DNA of 64,000 bases from assembly GCF_003730135.1 (NCBI RefSeq), contig NZ_RJVO01000003.1, forward strand, positions 1-64,000, written 5' to 3'. Positions 42,049 through 50,055 of this stretch are shown here, in pieces. Positions within the stretch are counted from its first letter, which is position 1; each line of letters starts with the position of its first letter. The notes under the pieces were generated by a model, which was not told the origin of the DNA, made no database searches, and saw only the letters and a program-made list of their open reading frames with translations. Both the position numbers and the translations under genes were made by a program. The DNA is from Stagnimonas aquatica. Its GTDB lineage: Bacteria > Pseudomonadota > Gammaproteobacteria > Nevskiales > Nevskiaceae.

Positions 42049-43350
42049 ATGCACCAGTCTTTGCCAGCCCGTCTCGCCGGAGCGGCCCTGCTCGCGGTTT
42101 CCTACTCGGTCGCGGCGCAGGAGCCGGTGACCACCATCCCGGTGCAGCCCCTGGCCGAACCGGCCAAGCCGGAAGTCCGCGAGATCGGCTTCAAGGTGAA
42201 GAGCCGTGGCGGCTTCAGCATCGAGTCGGACGACGGTAGCGCCGGTTTCGACATCGAAGGCCGCACGGTGTTCGACGTCAACTACTTCGACGGCTTCTAC
42301 AACCAGGGTGGCGACGGCGCCACCGGCAGCGAGAGCGAACTGCGCCGCGCCCGCTTCGGCTTCAACGGCTGGTACAGCAAGGACTGGAACTACACCTTCC
42401 TGGTCAACCTCGCCGAGGACACCCGCAACATCGACTCCACCGCCACCACCATCGACACCGCGATGGTGCAGTACACCGGCTTCAAGTACGCCGATCTCAC
42501 CGTCGGCCGCTTCAAGCGGCCGGTGTCGCTGGACATCCTCACCAGCTCCAACTGGCAGCCGCTCACCGAGCTGGCCTACATCTGGGAGCTGGCGCCGGCC
42601 AACGACATCACCAAGTTCTCGGTGCAGGCCAGCAAGCTGTTCGAGTTCGGCAACAAGTCCGGCCTGGTCTACCAGTTGGCGCTGTCCGACGCCTACGCCG
42701 AGGACGAGCCGACCAAGAGCGGCAAGGACCACTACGCGCTCAACGGCCGCCTGGTCTACACCCCCTGGGTGGACAAGGGCCGCATGCTGCACCTGGGCCT
42801 GTCCTACGGCGACCAGAACCCCGGTGACGGCGCCACCACCAACGTCCGCTCGCGGCTGGGCGTGCACGGCATCAACAAGCTCACCCTGGCGGCCAGCCAG
42901 CCGATAGCCAGCGACAGCCAGTTCGGTTTCGAGGCGGCCGGCATCTTCGGGCCGATGTCGTTCCAGGCCGAGTACCAGAACCGCAGCATCGGCGGCGCCG
43001 AAGGCAACGCCGACATCGAGGTCAGTGGCTACTACCTCACCGGCACCTACACGCTCACCGGCGAGTCGCGCGGCTACAAGCGCAAGGACGGCCGCTTCGA
43101 CAAGATCGTGCCCAGCAACCAGCGCTACGGCGCCATCGAGCTGGTCGCCCGCATCCAGAGCGCCACGGTGTCGCCGCAGGGCGGCACCGAGGTCAGCGCC
43201 GACGCCTACACGGTGGGCGCCAACTGGTATCCGATCCGCGCCGTGAAGCTGGCGCTGAACGTCACCCAAGCCACCGTCGATGGCCTCGACACCGGCGCCG
43301 CTGGCGACAGCGGCCGCGCCGTGGTCGGCCGCGTCCAGTGGGTTTTCTAA
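42049..43350 (+). CDS. OprO/OprP-family anion porin
   Basis: This 433-residue outer-membrane porin starts with a Sec signal peptide (cleavage about 23/24, VAA-QEP). The mature protein has the OprP-type layout: FKVKSRGGFSIESDDGSAGFDIEGR, LRRARFGFNGWYSKDWNYTFLVNL, VGRFKRPVSLDILTSSNW, and a C-terminal Trp-Val-Phe. Family members pass phosphate or pyrophosphate. Here it heads an operon with an aminoethylphosphonate-type transporter, so it probably admits phosphonates or phosphate esters. It has an AAAAGGGA ribosome site; the binding-protein gene follows after 30 bases. Confidence 0.88.
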   Translation: MHQSLPARLAGAALLAVSYSVAAQEPVTTIPVQPLAEPAKPEVREIGFKVKSRGGFSIESDDGSAGFDIEGRTVFDVNYFDGFYNQGGDGATGSESELRRARFGFNGWYSKDWNYTFLVNLAEDTRNIDSTATTIDTAMVQYTGFKYADLTVGRFKRPVSLDILTSSNWQPLTELAYIWELAPANDITKFSVQASKLFEFGNKSGLVYQLALSDAYAEDEPTKSGKDHYALNGRLVYTPWVDKGRMLHLGLSYGDQNPGDGATTNVRSRLGVHGINKLTLAASQPIASDSQFGFEAAGIFGPMSFQAEYQNRSIGGAEGNADIEVSGYYLTGTYTLTGESRGYKRKDGRFDKIVPSNQRYGAIELVARIQSATVSPQGGTEVSADAYTVGANWYPIRAVKLALNVTQATVDGLDTGAAGDSGRAVVGRVQWVF

Positions 43351-43380
43351 GCACCGCGCCTCTTTGGGATACACAACGCC

Positions 43381-44442
43381 ATGTTCATCAAGCACCGTCC
43401 GCACCTCGCCCTGGCCGCCGTCGCGCTGAGCCTGCTCGCCGCTTGCGGCAAGAAGAGCGCCGAGGAAGCCGCCCCGGCCGTCGCCGAAAAGACCAGCCTG
43501 GTGGTCTACACCGCCTTCGAGCCGGAGCAGTTGCCGGCCTTCAAGCAGGCCTTCGAGGCCGCCAACCCGAACATCGGCATCGACTGGGTGCGCGATTCCA
43601 CCGGCGTCATCACCGCCCGCCTGCTGGCCGAGAAGGACAATCCGCGCGCCGATGCGGTCTGGGGTCTGGCCGCCAGCTCGCTGTTGTTGCTCGACAACTA
43701 CAAGCTGCTGGAAGCCTATGCGCCGCAGGGCGTGGAAAAGCTCGACCCGCGCTTCGTCGACAGCCACACGCCGCCGCTGTGGACCGCCGCCGACGCCTAC
43801 GAGGCGGCGATCTGCGTCAACACCGAAGAGCTGAAGAAGAAGAACCTGCCGATGCCGGCCAGTTGGGCCGATCTCACCAAGCCGGTCTACAAGGGCTATG
43901 TGGTGATGCCCAACCCGAATTCCTCGGGCACCGGCTTCCTCGCCGTCGCCGGCTGGTTGCAGATGATGGGCGAGGACAAGGCCTGGGAGTACATGAACGC
44001 GCTGGACGCCAACATCGCGCGCTACACCCATTCCGGCTCCAAGCCCTGCAAGGAAGTCGCCACCGGTGAAGTGCCGGTTGGCATCTCGCTGGGCTATACC
44101 GGCGTCAAGCAGAAGGCCAAGGGCGCGCCGGTGGAGATCGTGTTCGCCAGCGAGGGCCTGGGCTGGGACATGGAAGCGCAGGCGATCATCGCCGGCACCA
44201 AGAAGCCCGAGGCGGTGCGGAAGCTGATGGACTTCGCAGTGAGCGAAACCGCCAACAAGCTCTACAACCAGGCCTATCCGATGATCGGCATCCCGGCGCT
44301 GGCGCAGCCGGTGAGCGGCTACCCGGCCGACATCGCCAGCAAGTACGCCAAGAACGACTTCGCCTGGGTCGCCGGCAACCGCGAGCGGGTGCTGGCCGAG
44401 TGGCAGAAGCGCTACTCCAGCAAGACCGAGCCCAAGACCTAG
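43381..44442 (+). CDS. 2-aminoethylphosphonate-type ABC transporter binding protein
   Basis: A 353-residue periplasmic solute-binding protein with a lipoprotein signal (LSLLAACGKK, Cys at residue 22). The iron/thiamine-type fold (LVVYTAFEPEQLPAFKQAFE, WVRDSTGVITARLLAEKDNPRADAVWGLA, NPNSSGTGFLAVAGWLQ) matches the putative aminoethylphosphonate-binding subfamily (TIGR03261). Its partners downstream (ATPase, fused permease, PhnX) support that substrate. Related compounds such as methylated AEP are possible ligands. Confidence 0.87.
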   Translation: MFIKHRPHLALAAVALSLLAACGKKSAEEAAPAVAEKTSLVVYTAFEPEQLPAFKQAFEAANPNIGIDWVRDSTGVITARLLAEKDNPRADAVWGLAASSLLLLDNYKLLEAYAPQGVEKLDPRFVDSHTPPLWTAADAYEAAICVNTEELKKKNLPMPASWADLTKPVYKGYVVMPNPNSSGTGFLAVAGWLQMMGEDKAWEYMNALDANIARYTHSGSKPCKEVATGEVPVGISLGYTGVKQKAKGAPVEIVFASEGLGWDMEAQAIIAGTKKPEAVRKLMDFAVSETANKLYNQAYPMIGIPALAQPVSGYPADIASKYAKNDFAWVAGNRERVLAEWQKRYSSKTEPKT

Positions 44443-44463
44443 GCCGCGCCGGAACCGCTCCCC

Positions 44464-45534
44464 ATGACCGAGCCGCTGCTCCGCATCCGCAAGCTGCAGA
44501 AGCGCTATGGCCAGGCCATCGCGCTGGATCGCATCCATCTCGACGTGCAGGCCGGCGAGTTCCTGTGCTTCCTCGGCCCCTCGGGCTGCGGCAAGACCAC
44601 CCTGCTGCGCGCCATCGCCGGCCTGGACCCGCAGAGCGCCGGCAGCATCCACCAGGGCGAGGCGGAAATCTCGGCGCTGCCGGCCGAGAAGCGCGGCTTC
44701 GGCATCGTCTTCCAGTCCTACGCGTTGTTCCCCAATCTGACGGTGCTGGACAACGTCGCCTACGGTCTGGTCGGCAAGCTGCCGCGCGCCGAGCGCGAGG
44801 CCAGGGCGCGCGAACTGCTGGCGACGGTCGGCCTGGAAGGTTTCGAGCGCAAGTATCCGGCGCAGTGCTCGGGCGGCCAGCAGCAGCGCGTCGCCCTGGC
44901 GCGTGCCCTGGCGCCCAAGCCGGGTCTCTTGCTGCTCGACGAGCCGCTGTCGGCGCTCGACGCCCGCGTGCGGGTGCACCTGCGCAGCCAGATCAAGGCG
45001 CTGCAGGCGCAACTGGGCGTGACCACCATCATGGTCACCCACGATCAGGAAGAGGCGCTGACCATGGCCGACCGCATCGTGGTGATGAACCGTGGTGAGA
45101 TCGAGCAGGTGGGCACGCCGTACGAAATCTACGAGCAGCCGCGCACCCGCTTCGTCGCCGATTTCGTCGGGGCGATGAACTTCCTGCCGGCGCGGCTGCG
45201 CAACGCCAGCCTGCTGGAAGTCGCCGGCACGCTCATCGAGCTGCCGCAGCCAGCTTCGCTGCTGCCCGGGCTGCCGATCACCGCCGGCATCCGCCCCGAG
45301 CGGGTGCGGCTGGCCGCCAGCGGCTTGCCGGCGACGCTGCTGGCGCGGGAATTCCTCGGCAGCCAGTTGCGCCTGCTGGCGCGGCTGGCGGACGGCAGCG
45401 AATTGCAGTTGCTGCTGCCGGTGGAGGCCGCCGCCGGCCTGCCGGAAGTGGGCGGCGCGCTGGCGCTGGACTTCAACCCCGACTATCTGCGGCTGTTTCC
45501 CGCCGAACCGCTGAGCGAGTCGGCCACGGCATGA
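44464..45534 (+). CDS. Phosphonate ABC transporter ATP-binding protein (PhnT-type)
   Basis: A 356-residue ABC ATPase: Walker A GPSGCGKTT, Q-loop VFQSYALFPNLTV, a signature of CSGGQQQR, Walker B LLLLDEPLSALDARVR and the switch His in VTHDQEEAL. A C-terminal TOBE-type domain (about 240-356) is typical for the spermidine/iron/AEP transporter branch. It overlaps the permease gene by four bases. The energised importer would be this dimer with the fused permease at 45531. Confidence 0.9.
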   Translation: MTEPLLRIRKLQKRYGQAIALDRIHLDVQAGEFLCFLGPSGCGKTTLLRAIAGLDPQSAGSIHQGEAEISALPAEKRGFGIVFQSYALFPNLTVLDNVAYGLVGKLPRAEREARARELLATVGLEGFERKYPAQCSGGQQQRVALARALAPKPGLLLLDEPLSALDARVRVHLRSQIKALQAQLGVTTIMVTHDQEEALTMADRIVVMNRGEIEQVGTPYEIYEQPRTRFVADFVGAMNFLPARLRNASLLEVAGTLIELPQPASLLPGLPITAGIRPERVRLAASGLPATLLAREFLGSQLRLLARLADGSELQLLLPVEAAAGLPEVGGALALDFNPDYLRLFPAEPLSESATA

Positions 45535-47222
45535 GCAGCCTGGCTCTGAACCTGCCGCGCTGGCGCCCGCTCTGGCAGGGCCTGTCGGATCGCGGCCTGC
45601 TGCTGTTCGCGCTGGCGCTGGCGGTGCCGACCCTGCTGCTGCCACTGGGCACCCTGGTCGAGCACGCCTTCTTCGATGACTCCGGCCGCTGGGTCGGCTT
45701 TGCGCGCTTCCTCGGCTATCTCGCCGATCCGGCCTTGCAGCGCTCGCTGCGCAACTCGCTGTGGGTGTCCACGGTTTCCACGCTGATCTCGGTGACGCTG
45801 GCCTTTCTCGCCGCCTACAGCGTCTCCCGCACCCTGCTGCCGGGGCGCGGCCTGCTGCGGCTGGTGCTGTTCCTGCCGCTGATGGCGCCCTCGCTGATGC
45901 CCGGCCTGGCGCTGGTCTACTGGTTCGGCGAACAGGGTCTGGCCAAGGGCCTGCTGTTCGGCGCCGAGCTGTACGGGCCGGTGGGCATCGTCATTGGCTC
46001 GGTGTTCTGGACCCTGCCGCTGGCCTTCCTGATCCTCAGCACCGCCTTCGCCAATGCCGACGGCCGGCTGTTCGAGGCGGCGCGGGTGCTCGGCGCCAGC
46101 CCGTTCCGGGTGTTCCGCACCGTCACCTTGCCCTCGGTGCGCTACGGCCTGATCGGCTCGGCGGTGGTAGTGTTCACCCAGGTGTTCACCGACTTCGGCG
46201 TACCCAAGGTGATCGGCGGCCAGTACAACGTGCTGCCCACCGACATCTACAAGCAGGTGATCGGCCAGCACAACTTCGGCATGGGTTCGGCGATCAGCCT
46301 GGTGCTGATCCTGCCGGCGCTGCTGAGCTTCGCGGTGGATCGCTGGTCAGCGAGCAAGCAGAGCGCCGCCCTGGGCGCGCGCGCCACCCGCTACACGCCG
46401 CCGCCGGATCGCCTGCGCGACGGTCTGGCCGGCGTCTACGCGCTGCTGCTGTCGGCGGCGGTGCTGGCGGTGATGGGCATGGCGGTGTACGCCTCGCTGG
46501 TCAGCTACTGGCCCTACAACCTGACGCTGACGCTCGACAACTACCGCTTCGAGTCGGTGCCCGGCACCGGCTGGCGCGCCTTCCGCAACTCGCTGGAGCT
46601 GGCCTTCCACACCGCCTGCTTCGGCACCGTGCTGGTGTTCCTGTTCGCCTATTTCACCGAGAAGGGCCGCAAGGGCGTGCTGCTGCGCAACGCCTTCCGC
46701 CTGTTCGCGATGCTGCCGCTGGCGATCCCCGGCCTGGTGCTCGGTCTGGGCTATGTCTTTTACTTCAACGCGCCGGGCAATCCCTTGAATGTGCTCTACG
46801 GCGGCATGAGCCTCTTGGTGATCTGCACCGTGGTGCACTTCTACAGCGTGGTGCACATGACCGCCGCCACCGCCATCAACCAGCTCGACCGCGAATTCGA
46901 GGCCGCCAACGCCATGCTCGGCGCGCCGGCCTGGCGGCTGCTGCGCAAGGTGACACTGCCGGTCTGCCTGCCGGCCATCCTCGACATCTGGTTCTACCTG
47001 TTCGTCAACGGCATCCGCACCGTCTCGGCGGTGATCTTCCTCTACGCCACCGACACCACCCTGGCCTCGGTCGCCTCGCTCAACCTCGACGACTCCGGCG
47101 AGACCGCCGAGGCCTGCGCGATGGCGGTGCTGATCGTGCTGGCCTGCCTGCTGGTGCGCCTGCTGCACTGGCTGGTGTCGAAGTTCCTGCTGGCGCGCCT
47201 CCAGCACTGGCGCCATTCCTAG
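45531..47222 (+). CDS. Phosphonate ABC transporter, fused double permease
   Basis: The 563-residue membrane protein contains two complete ABC permease domains in one chain. The first EAA loop is FEAARVLGASPFRVFRTVTLPSVRYGLIGS, and the second is FEAANAMLGAPAWRLLRKVTLPVCLPAI. About twelve membrane segments are visible. This is the layout of the putative AEP permease (TIGR03262), where other systems have separate PhnU and PhnV. Substrate is inferred from the neighbours. Confidence 0.9.
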   Translation: MSSLALNLPRWRPLWQGLSDRGLLLFALALAVPTLLLPLGTLVEHAFFDDSGRWVGFARFLGYLADPALQRSLRNSLWVSTVSTLISVTLAFLAAYSVSRTLLPGRGLLRLVLFLPLMAPSLMPGLALVYWFGEQGLAKGLLFGAELYGPVGIVIGSVFWTLPLAFLILSTAFANADGRLFEAARVLGASPFRVFRTVTLPSVRYGLIGSAVVVFTQVFTDFGVPKVIGGQYNVLPTDIYKQVIGQHNFGMGSAISLVLILPALLSFAVDRWSASKQSAALGARATRYTPPPDRLRDGLAGVYALLLSAAVLAVMGMAVYASLVSYWPYNLTLTLDNYRFESVPGTGWRAFRNSLELAFHTACFGTVLVFLFAYFTEKGRKGVLLRNAFRLFAMLPLAIPGLVLGLGYVFYFNAPGNPLNVLYGGMSLLVICTVVHFYSVVHMTAATAINQLDREFEAANAMLGAPAWRLLRKVTLPVCLPAILDIWFYLFVNGIRTVSAVIFLYATDTTLASVASLNLDDSGETAEACAMAVLIVLACLLVRLLHWLVSKFLLARLQHWRHS

Positions 47223-47230
47223 CCACGTCC

Positions 47231-48064
47231 ATGAGCGCGCAACGCTATCAACGCCGCTACACCGGCCCGCTACAGGCGGTGATCTTCGACTGGGCCGGCA
47301 CCGTCATCGACTACGGCTGCCTGGCGCCGGTCGAGGCCTTCGTCGAACTGTTCCGCCGCGAGGGCCTGAGCCTGAGCCAGGCGCAGGCGCGCGAGCCGAT
47401 GGGCACCGAGAAGCGCGAACACATCCGCCGCCTGCTGGCGATCCCGGCGGTCGCCGCCGCCTGGCAGCAAGCCAAGGGCAGCACCACCAGCGAGGCCGAC
47501 ATCGACCGGCTCTACCGGGAGTTCCAGCCGATCCAGCTCGCCACCATCGCCAGCAATGCGCAGATGATTCCCGGCGCGGTGGCCCTGGTGCAGCGGTTGC
47601 GCGCGCGCGGCCTGAAGATCGGCGCCAACACCGGCTACAACCGCGAGATGCTGGCGCTCTGCGAGCGCGCCGCGCTGGCGCAGGGCTATGCGCCGGATTG
47701 CAGCCTCGCCGCCGAGGACGCGCCGCGCGGCCGGCCCTGGCCGGATCTGGCGCTGGCCAATGCCCAGCGTCTGGGCCTGTCCTGCGTGCAGGCCTGCGTG
47801 AAGGTGGACGACACCGTGGCCGGCATCCAGGAAGGCTTGTCGGCCGGCATGTGGACGGTGGCGGTGGCCCTGAGCGGCAACGAGGTGGGCCTGTCGCTGG
47901 CCGACTGGGCCAAGCTGCCGCCGGCCGAGCGCAGCGCCCGCGCCGCCGCCGCCAGCCAGCGCCTGAGGCAGGCCGGCGCCCACTACGTGATCGACAGCGT
48001 CGCCAGCCTGGAAGTCAGCCTGGACGACATCGAGATGCGCCTCGCCTGCGGGGAGCGGCCATGA
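47231..48064 (+). CDS. phnX: Phosphonoacetaldehyde hydrolase (phosphonatase)
   Basis: PhnX cleaves the C-P bond of phosphonoacetaldehyde to acetaldehyde and phosphate through a Schiff base. The 277-residue HAD-family enzyme has the nucleophile D20 in VIFDWAGTVIDYG, the Schiff-base Lys K61 in PMGTEKREHIRRLL, and KVDDTVAGIQEGL with GMWTVAVALSGNEVGL near the C-terminus. The frame is open far upstream within the permease gene, but the ATG at 47231 gives the right N-terminus. It overlaps the FAD oxidoreductase by four bases. No AEP transaminase (PhnW) is encoded in this window. Confidence 0.95.
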   Translation: MSAQRYQRRYTGPLQAVIFDWAGTVIDYGCLAPVEAFVELFRREGLSLSQAQAREPMGTEKREHIRRLLAIPAVAAAWQQAKGSTTSEADIDRLYREFQPIQLATIASNAQMIPGAVALVQRLRARGLKIGANTGYNREMLALCERAALAQGYAPDCSLAAEDAPRGRPWPDLALANAQRLGLSCVQACVKVDDTVAGIQEGLSAGMWTVAVALSGNEVGLSLADWAKLPPAERSARAAAASQRLRQAGAHYVIDSVASLEVSLDDIEMRLACGERP

Positions 48065-49200
48065 GCCTCAATGGCGGGCGCGACTTCGATGTCGCCGTGG
48101 TCGGCGCCGGCATCGTCGGCTTGGCCCACGCCTATCAGGCTGCGCGGCGCGGCCTGAAGGTGGCGCTGATCGACCGCAGCGAGTTCGCGGTCGGCGCCTC
48201 GGTACGCAACTTCGGCCTGATCTGGCCCATCGGCCAGCCACCCGGCCTCTTGCTGGACCGCGCGCTGCGCAGCCGCCGGCACTGGCTGGATCTCAAGGCG
48301 GCGGCGGGCCTGCCGCTGGAGGAAAGCGGCAGCCTGCACGCGGCGCGGCATCCCACCGAGCTGGCGGTGCTGGAGGAATTCCTCGGCCGTTACGCCGACG
48401 CCGGCTACGAGATGCGCCTGCTGACGCCCGACGAGGCGGTCGCCAAGGCGCCGTCGCTACGCCGCGAGGGCCTGCTCGGCGCGCTCTGGAGCGCCACCGA
48501 ACTCACCGCCACCTCGCCGCTGTGCGTGCGTGGCCTGGCCAGCCACCTGGCCGAGCGCTGGGGCGTGCGCCTGCTCAACCGCTGCATGGTCACCGGCGTC
48601 GACAGCGGCCTGCTCTACACCGAGCAGGGCCGCATCCGCGCCGGCCATATCTTCGTGTGCAGCGGGCCGGACTTGCAGACCCTGTTCCCGCAACTGCTGG
48701 CGCCCCTGACGCTGTGCAAGCTGCAGATGCTGTCGGTGGCACCGGAGGATAGCGGTTACCGCCTCGGCCCCGGACTCTGCGCCGGCCTCACGCTGCTGCA
48801 CTACGACGCCTTCAGCGGCTGCACCGACAGCCTGCCGGCGCTGCGCGCGCGCGCCGACGCGGTCTACCCGCTGCAGCGGCGCTGGGGCATCCACGCGCTG
48901 ATCTCGCAGCACGCCGGCGGCGAGCTGATCCTCGGCGATTCGCACGAGTACGGTCACACCCTGGAGCCCTTCGACCGCGAGGAGATCAACCAGGCGATCC
49001 TCGACACCATCCACGAGTTCATGCGCCTGCCCGGGCATCGCCCGGCGCGGAGCTGGCATGGCATCTATCCCAAGCTCAAGGGCGGCACCGAGCTGATCGC
49101 CGATCCGCTCAAGGGCGTGACCGTGGTCAATGGCCTGGGCGGCGCCGGCATGACGCTGTCGCTGGGCCTCGCCGAGGAAGTGCTGGAGGCGCGGCTGTGA
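48061..49200 (+). CDS. FAD-dependent amine oxidoreductase of phosphonate catabolism
   Basis: A 379-residue DAO-type flavoprotein with an N-terminal FAD motif (VAVVGAGIVGLAHAYQAARRG), a conserved ASVRNFGLIWPIGQP segment and a C-terminal NGLGGAGMTLSLGLAEEVL FAD-closing motif. It fits the phosphonate-associated family TIGR03364 (HpnW). Related enzymes (PbfC/PbfD type, from memory of the literature) oxidise AEP or N-methyl-AEP to phosphonoacetaldehyde. Its four-base overlaps with phnX and the HD gene and the lack of phnW support this role. The exact substrate is inference. Confidence 0.8.
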   Translation: MSLNGGRDFDVAVVGAGIVGLAHAYQAARRGLKVALIDRSEFAVGASVRNFGLIWPIGQPPGLLLDRALRSRRHWLDLKAAAGLPLEESGSLHAARHPTELAVLEEFLGRYADAGYEMRLLTPDEAVAKAPSLRREGLLGALWSATELTATSPLCVRGLASHLAERWGVRLLNRCMVTGVDSGLLYTEQGRIRAGHIFVCSGPDLQTLFPQLLAPLTLCKLQMLSVAPEDSGYRLGPGLCAGLTLLHYDAFSGCTDSLPALRARADAVYPLQRRWGIHALISQHAGGELILGDSHEYGHTLEPFDREEINQAILDTIHEFMRLPGHRPARSWHGIYPKLKGGTELIADPLKGVTVVNGLGGAGMTLSLGLAEEVLEARL

Positions 49201-49802
49201 GTGCTGGCGTCGAGAGTCTGCTGGCGCTGCTGGTGAGCCGGGGCGGCGGACAGTACGGCTACGAGCCGGTGAGCCAGCTAGCTCACGCCCTGCAGACCGC
49301 CAGCCTCGCCGAGGCGGCGGGCGAGGGCGCGCCGCTGGTCGCCGCCGCGCTGCTGCACGATCTCGGTCATCTGGTCGAGGGCAGCGAGGTGGAGCGCCTG
49401 GCGCGCGGCGAGGACGACCATCACGAGCTGCGCGCGCTGCGCCTGCTCAAGCGCGAATTCGGTGCCGCCGTGGTCGAGCCGGTGCGCCTGCATGTACAGG
49501 CCAAGCGCTACCTCTGCGCGCGCGAGCCGGACTACCTCGCGGCCTTGTCGGCGGCCTCGCGCGCCAGCCTGGCGGTGCAGGGCGGGGCGATGTCGGCCGA
49601 CGAGGCCGCCGCCTTCATCCGCCTGCCGCAGGCCGAGGCGGCCTTGCGTCTGCGCCGCTACGACGACTGCGCCAAGAATCCGCTGGCGCAAAGCCCCGAC
49701 GCCGGCCATTTTCTACCTCACCTGCGTCAGGCCCAGGCCGAGACGCGGACCGCAGCCACCCGACCCGATTCGCCGTCAGCCCAGACCGGAGCCACGTCAT
49801 GA
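49197..49802 (+). CDS. PhnZ-like HD-domain oxygenase-type protein
   Basis: This 201-residue HD-domain protein matches the phosphonate-degradation-associated family TIGR03276, related to the mixed-valent di-iron oxygenase PhnZ. Visible features: GGGQYGYEPVSQLAHALQTA with the first metal His and substrate-side residues, ALLHDLGHLVEG with the HD pair, GEDDHHELRALRLL, and RLHVQAKRYLCAREP. The C-terminal 30 residues are a low-complexity tail. Its GTG start overlaps the flavoprotein stop. PhnZ needs a hydroxylated substrate from a 2-oxoglutarate dioxygenase (PhnY*/TmpA), and no such gene is in this window. Confidence 0.8.
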   Translation: MSAGVESLLALLVSRGGGQYGYEPVSQLAHALQTASLAEAAGEGAPLVAAALLHDLGHLVEGSEVERLARGEDDHHELRALRLLKREFGAAVVEPVRLHVQAKRYLCAREPDYLAALSAASRASLAVQGGAMSADEAAAFIRLPQAEAALRLRRYDDCAKNPLAQSPDAGHFLPHLRQAQAETRTAATRPDSPSAQTGATS

Positions 49803-50047
49803 ACCACCACGCCCACCGTCGCAATCGTGCCGCCGCCAGCCTCTGTCTGGGTCTGGCCCTGGCCGGCGGCCTCGCCGCCTGCGGCCCCTCGCATGCGCCG
49901 GAGGCCAGCTTCGCGCCGGCGCCGCGCGAGCTGCGCTGCGCGCCGGACCCGGCGACGGTGGCGGCGAAGTCGGCCGACGGCGTCGCGGTGGCGAAGATCG
50001 ACAGCGCCGCCTGCGAAGCCGAGCACGCCAAGGCCAGCCACTCCTGA
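49799..50047 (+). CDS. Small lipoprotein of unknown function
   Basis: An 82-residue product with a lipoprotein signal (LCLGLALAGGLAACGPS, Cys at about residue 28) and a short Ala-rich mature region carrying two further Cys residues. Its ATG overlaps the HD gene stop and a CGGAG ribosome site precedes it. The phospholipase C gene begins eight bases after its end. I recognise no family. It may be a periplasmic accessory of the following Tat-exported phospholipases, which is only a guess from position. Confidence 0.6.
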   Translation: MNHHAHRRNRAAASLCLGLALAGGLAACGPSHAPEASFAPAPRELRCAPDPATVAAKSADGVAVAKIDSAACEAEHAKASHS

Positions 50048-50055
50048 GCCGCGCC

